Assembly: GCF_000620045.1 (NCBI RefSeq)
Contig: NZ_JHVH01000020.1
Span: 1-64,000 of the forward strand
Direction of reading: 5' to 3'
Source of the DNA: Halomonas halodenitrificans DSM 735
Lineage (GTDB): Bacteria > Pseudomonadota > Gammaproteobacteria > Pseudomonadales > Halomonadaceae
Length of the DNA: 64,000 nucleotides
How positions within the stretch are numbered: position 1 is the stretch's first letter; the number at the start of each line of letters is the position of its first letter. Under the pieces are notes generated by a model that saw nothing but the letters and a program-made list of their open reading frames with translations, did not search any database and was not told the DNA's origin. The translations under genes and the position numbers were made by a program. Positions 62,948-64,000 of the stretch are shown in pieces.

Positions 62948-63620
62948 CTATCGGTGGCTCCACGACACGGTTCGTAGCCGCTTCGACTCCGACGACGCCA
63001 TGGAGGCCTTCCTGCCCGAGCCGCTGTCGGGGGACGCGCTGAAGCAGCTGGGCGATGATCGCTATCTTTCCGCCATGAGCCTGCGCGTGTTTCGGGCCGG
63101 CATGAAACACTCGGTGGTCGATGCCAAGTGGCCCGCCTTCGAGGAAGCCTTCTGGGGTTTCGACCCCGAGATGATGGTCCTGCTCACCCCGGAGCAGGTC
63201 GATGGCTACATGAACAACGAGCGTATCATCCGCCACCGGACCAAGCTGCAGACCATCCCCAGGAACGCCCAGTTTATTCTGGATATTCGTCAGGAGCAGG
63301 ATGGCAGCTTCGGCGAGTTTATCGCCGACTGGCCCTGTCACGACATCATCGGCTTGTGGCGGCTACTGGCCAGGCGTGGTGCCCGCCTGGGGGGACGCTC
63401 GGCCGCCGGCTTCCTGCGCCTGGTCGGCAAGGATACCTTCCTGCTGACCAGCGACGTGGTGGCACGCCTGGTAGCCGCCGGGGTCGTTGATCAGGCGCCG
63501 ACGAGTCAACGCGACCAGCAGCGGGTCCAGGGCGCCTTCAATGAATTGCAGCAGGTATCGGGAAGGCCTCTGTGCCAGCTTTCGGCGATGGTCTCGTTGA
63601 CGATCAATCCTCGCTTCTAG
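62934..63620 (+). CDS. DNA-3-methyladenine glycosylase I-like protein
   Basis: The protein is 228 residues of the Tag superfamily of base-excision glycosylases. YLSAMSLRVFRAGMKHSVVDAKWPAFEEAFWGFDPE matches the Tag core (helix with the conserved Trp and Phe of the lesion pocket). NERIIRHRTKLQTIPRNAQ and SAAGFLRLVGKDTFLLTSDVVARL follow. The N-terminal Cys and His that hold zinc in E. coli Tag are not evident, so this is a Tag-like relative and its activity is not certain. It overlaps the ABC exporter gene. Confidence 0.82.
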   Translation: MTKPDYRWLHDTVRSRFDSDDAMEAFLPEPLSGDALKQLGDDRYLSAMSLRVFRAGMKHSVVDAKWPAFEEAFWGFDPEMMVLLTPEQVDGYMNNERIIRHRTKLQTIPRNAQFILDIRQEQDGSFGEFIADWPCHDIIGLWRLLARRGARLGGRSAAGFLRLVGKDTFLLTSDVVARLVAAGVVDQAPTSQRDQQRVQGAFNELQQVSGRPLCQLSAMVSLTINPRF

Positions 63621-63630
63621 CCGATGATGC

Positions 63631-63650
63631 CGGGTCGACGAGTCGACCCG
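63631..63650 (+). terminator. Hairpin after the glycosylase gene
   Basis: CGGGTCGA and TCGACCCG pair around a CGAG tetraloop, ten bases after the stop; the tail CAAAATTCC has only a weak T run. Confidence 0.55.
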
Positions 63651-63761
63651 CAAAATTCCTGGCTGTCGCTATTTCGCCGTGCCTTTAAAGTAGTAAGATG
63701 GATGAATCTTATAGTGATGCATTTGATGGAAAGGCATTGATAAAAAGGCAAGGGGAATACG

Positions 63762-64000
63762 ATGTCATCTGATCTAAATAGCCGCTACGGCCTGAATCCC
63801 GCGCACAGTGAGGTGGTCGAGACATGCCGGGTGGTGGCGCCCTGCAGCGCCCTGGACATGGGCTGCTCCAACGGGCGCAATGCCCTCTACCTCAGCCAGC
63901 AGGGTTTCGATGTGACCGCGGTGGACAACAACCCCGGCGCCATCGATATGCTGCAGCAGATCGTCAGCCGGGAGGGGATCGATAACATCGAGCCCCAGGT
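63762..64000 (+). CDS. TehB-like SAM-dependent methyltransferase, 5' part (cut by window edge)
   Basis: About 79 codons are present. NSRYGLNPAHSEVVE followed by ALDMGCSNGRNALYLSQQGFDVTAVDNNPGAI is the TehB N-terminus and SAM motif I. The SAM motif normally reads DLGCGNGRN; here the second glycine is Ser (DMGCSNG), which is tolerated in the family. TehB methylates tellurite and other thiophilic ions. AGGGGA stands before the ATG at 63762, and the upstream A+T-rich stretch contains TATAGT at 63712. The C-terminal half is outside the window. Confidence 0.85.
   Translation, partial: MSSDLNSRYGLNPAHSEVVETCRVVAPCSALDMGCSNGRNALYLSQQGFDVTAVDNNPGAIDMLQQIVSREGIDNIEPQ

Overview
The window reads as a chromosomal segment of a Gram-negative, aerobic gammaproteobacterium, most likely Halomonas or another member of the Halomonadaceae. 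The reasons are the very high G+C with long antisense shadow frames, the BCCT osmolyte carrier and MscS channel expected of a salt-adapted cell, the divergent ppsA/ppsR pair, a GcdH plus CoA-transferase pair, a YcaO protein, and outer-membrane lipoproteins. No rRNA, tRNA or CRISPR array was recognised.

Left part (1-43 kb) is ordinary chromosome. An IS3-type element enters from the left edge and has cut the 3' end of an RNase J-like gene. Then come a polar amino-acid (cystine-type) ABC operon, purU, a CbiM-like membrane protein and a MATE pump, glutaryl-CoA dehydrogenase with a class III CoA-transferase, ppsR/ppsA (flanked by short tandem repeats and by two inverted copies of a structured repeat), ggt, a membrane GDPD, an RraA-fold protein, a TudS-DUF1722 protein, a methyltransferase, a solute-binding protein overlapping a CLC channel, a glutaredoxin, a ChaN-like protein, a four-gene Mn/Zn-type ABC operon, an MscS channel, a Nudix-MBL fusion, a CDGSH-glutamate-synthase-like protein, a SIMPL protein, a BCCT carrier, a TVP38-like protein, an Nramp-related carrier, a SWIM-SNF2 helicase and a CIA30-like protein.

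Middle part (about 43.2-53.6 kb) is a genomic island. Base use shifts to clearly lower G+C. It holds two small lipoproteins behind a perfect palindrome, the wreck of a DUF2628 gene, the 5' stump of a DUF262 (GmrSD-like) gene, about 0.5 kb of unidentifiable decayed coding sequence, and a complete four-gene Zorya type I anti-phage operon (zorA-zorB-zorC-zorD), all four genes overlapping. This is the most notable system in the window. Zorya is an already described defence family. The points that look less usual are a winged-helix-like C-terminal part of ZorC and the ruined defence genes next to it.

Right part (53.7-64 kb) returns to high-G+C chromosome: an OsmC-YcaO fusion, a lipoprotein adaptor and RND pump preceded by a strong palindromic operator candidate, a small membrane protein, an MliC-like lipoprotein, an ABC exporter, a 3-methyladenine glycosylase I-like protein and the start of a TehB-like methyltransferase cut by the window edge. 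All identifications come from reading motifs and gene order by eye; no database search was run.
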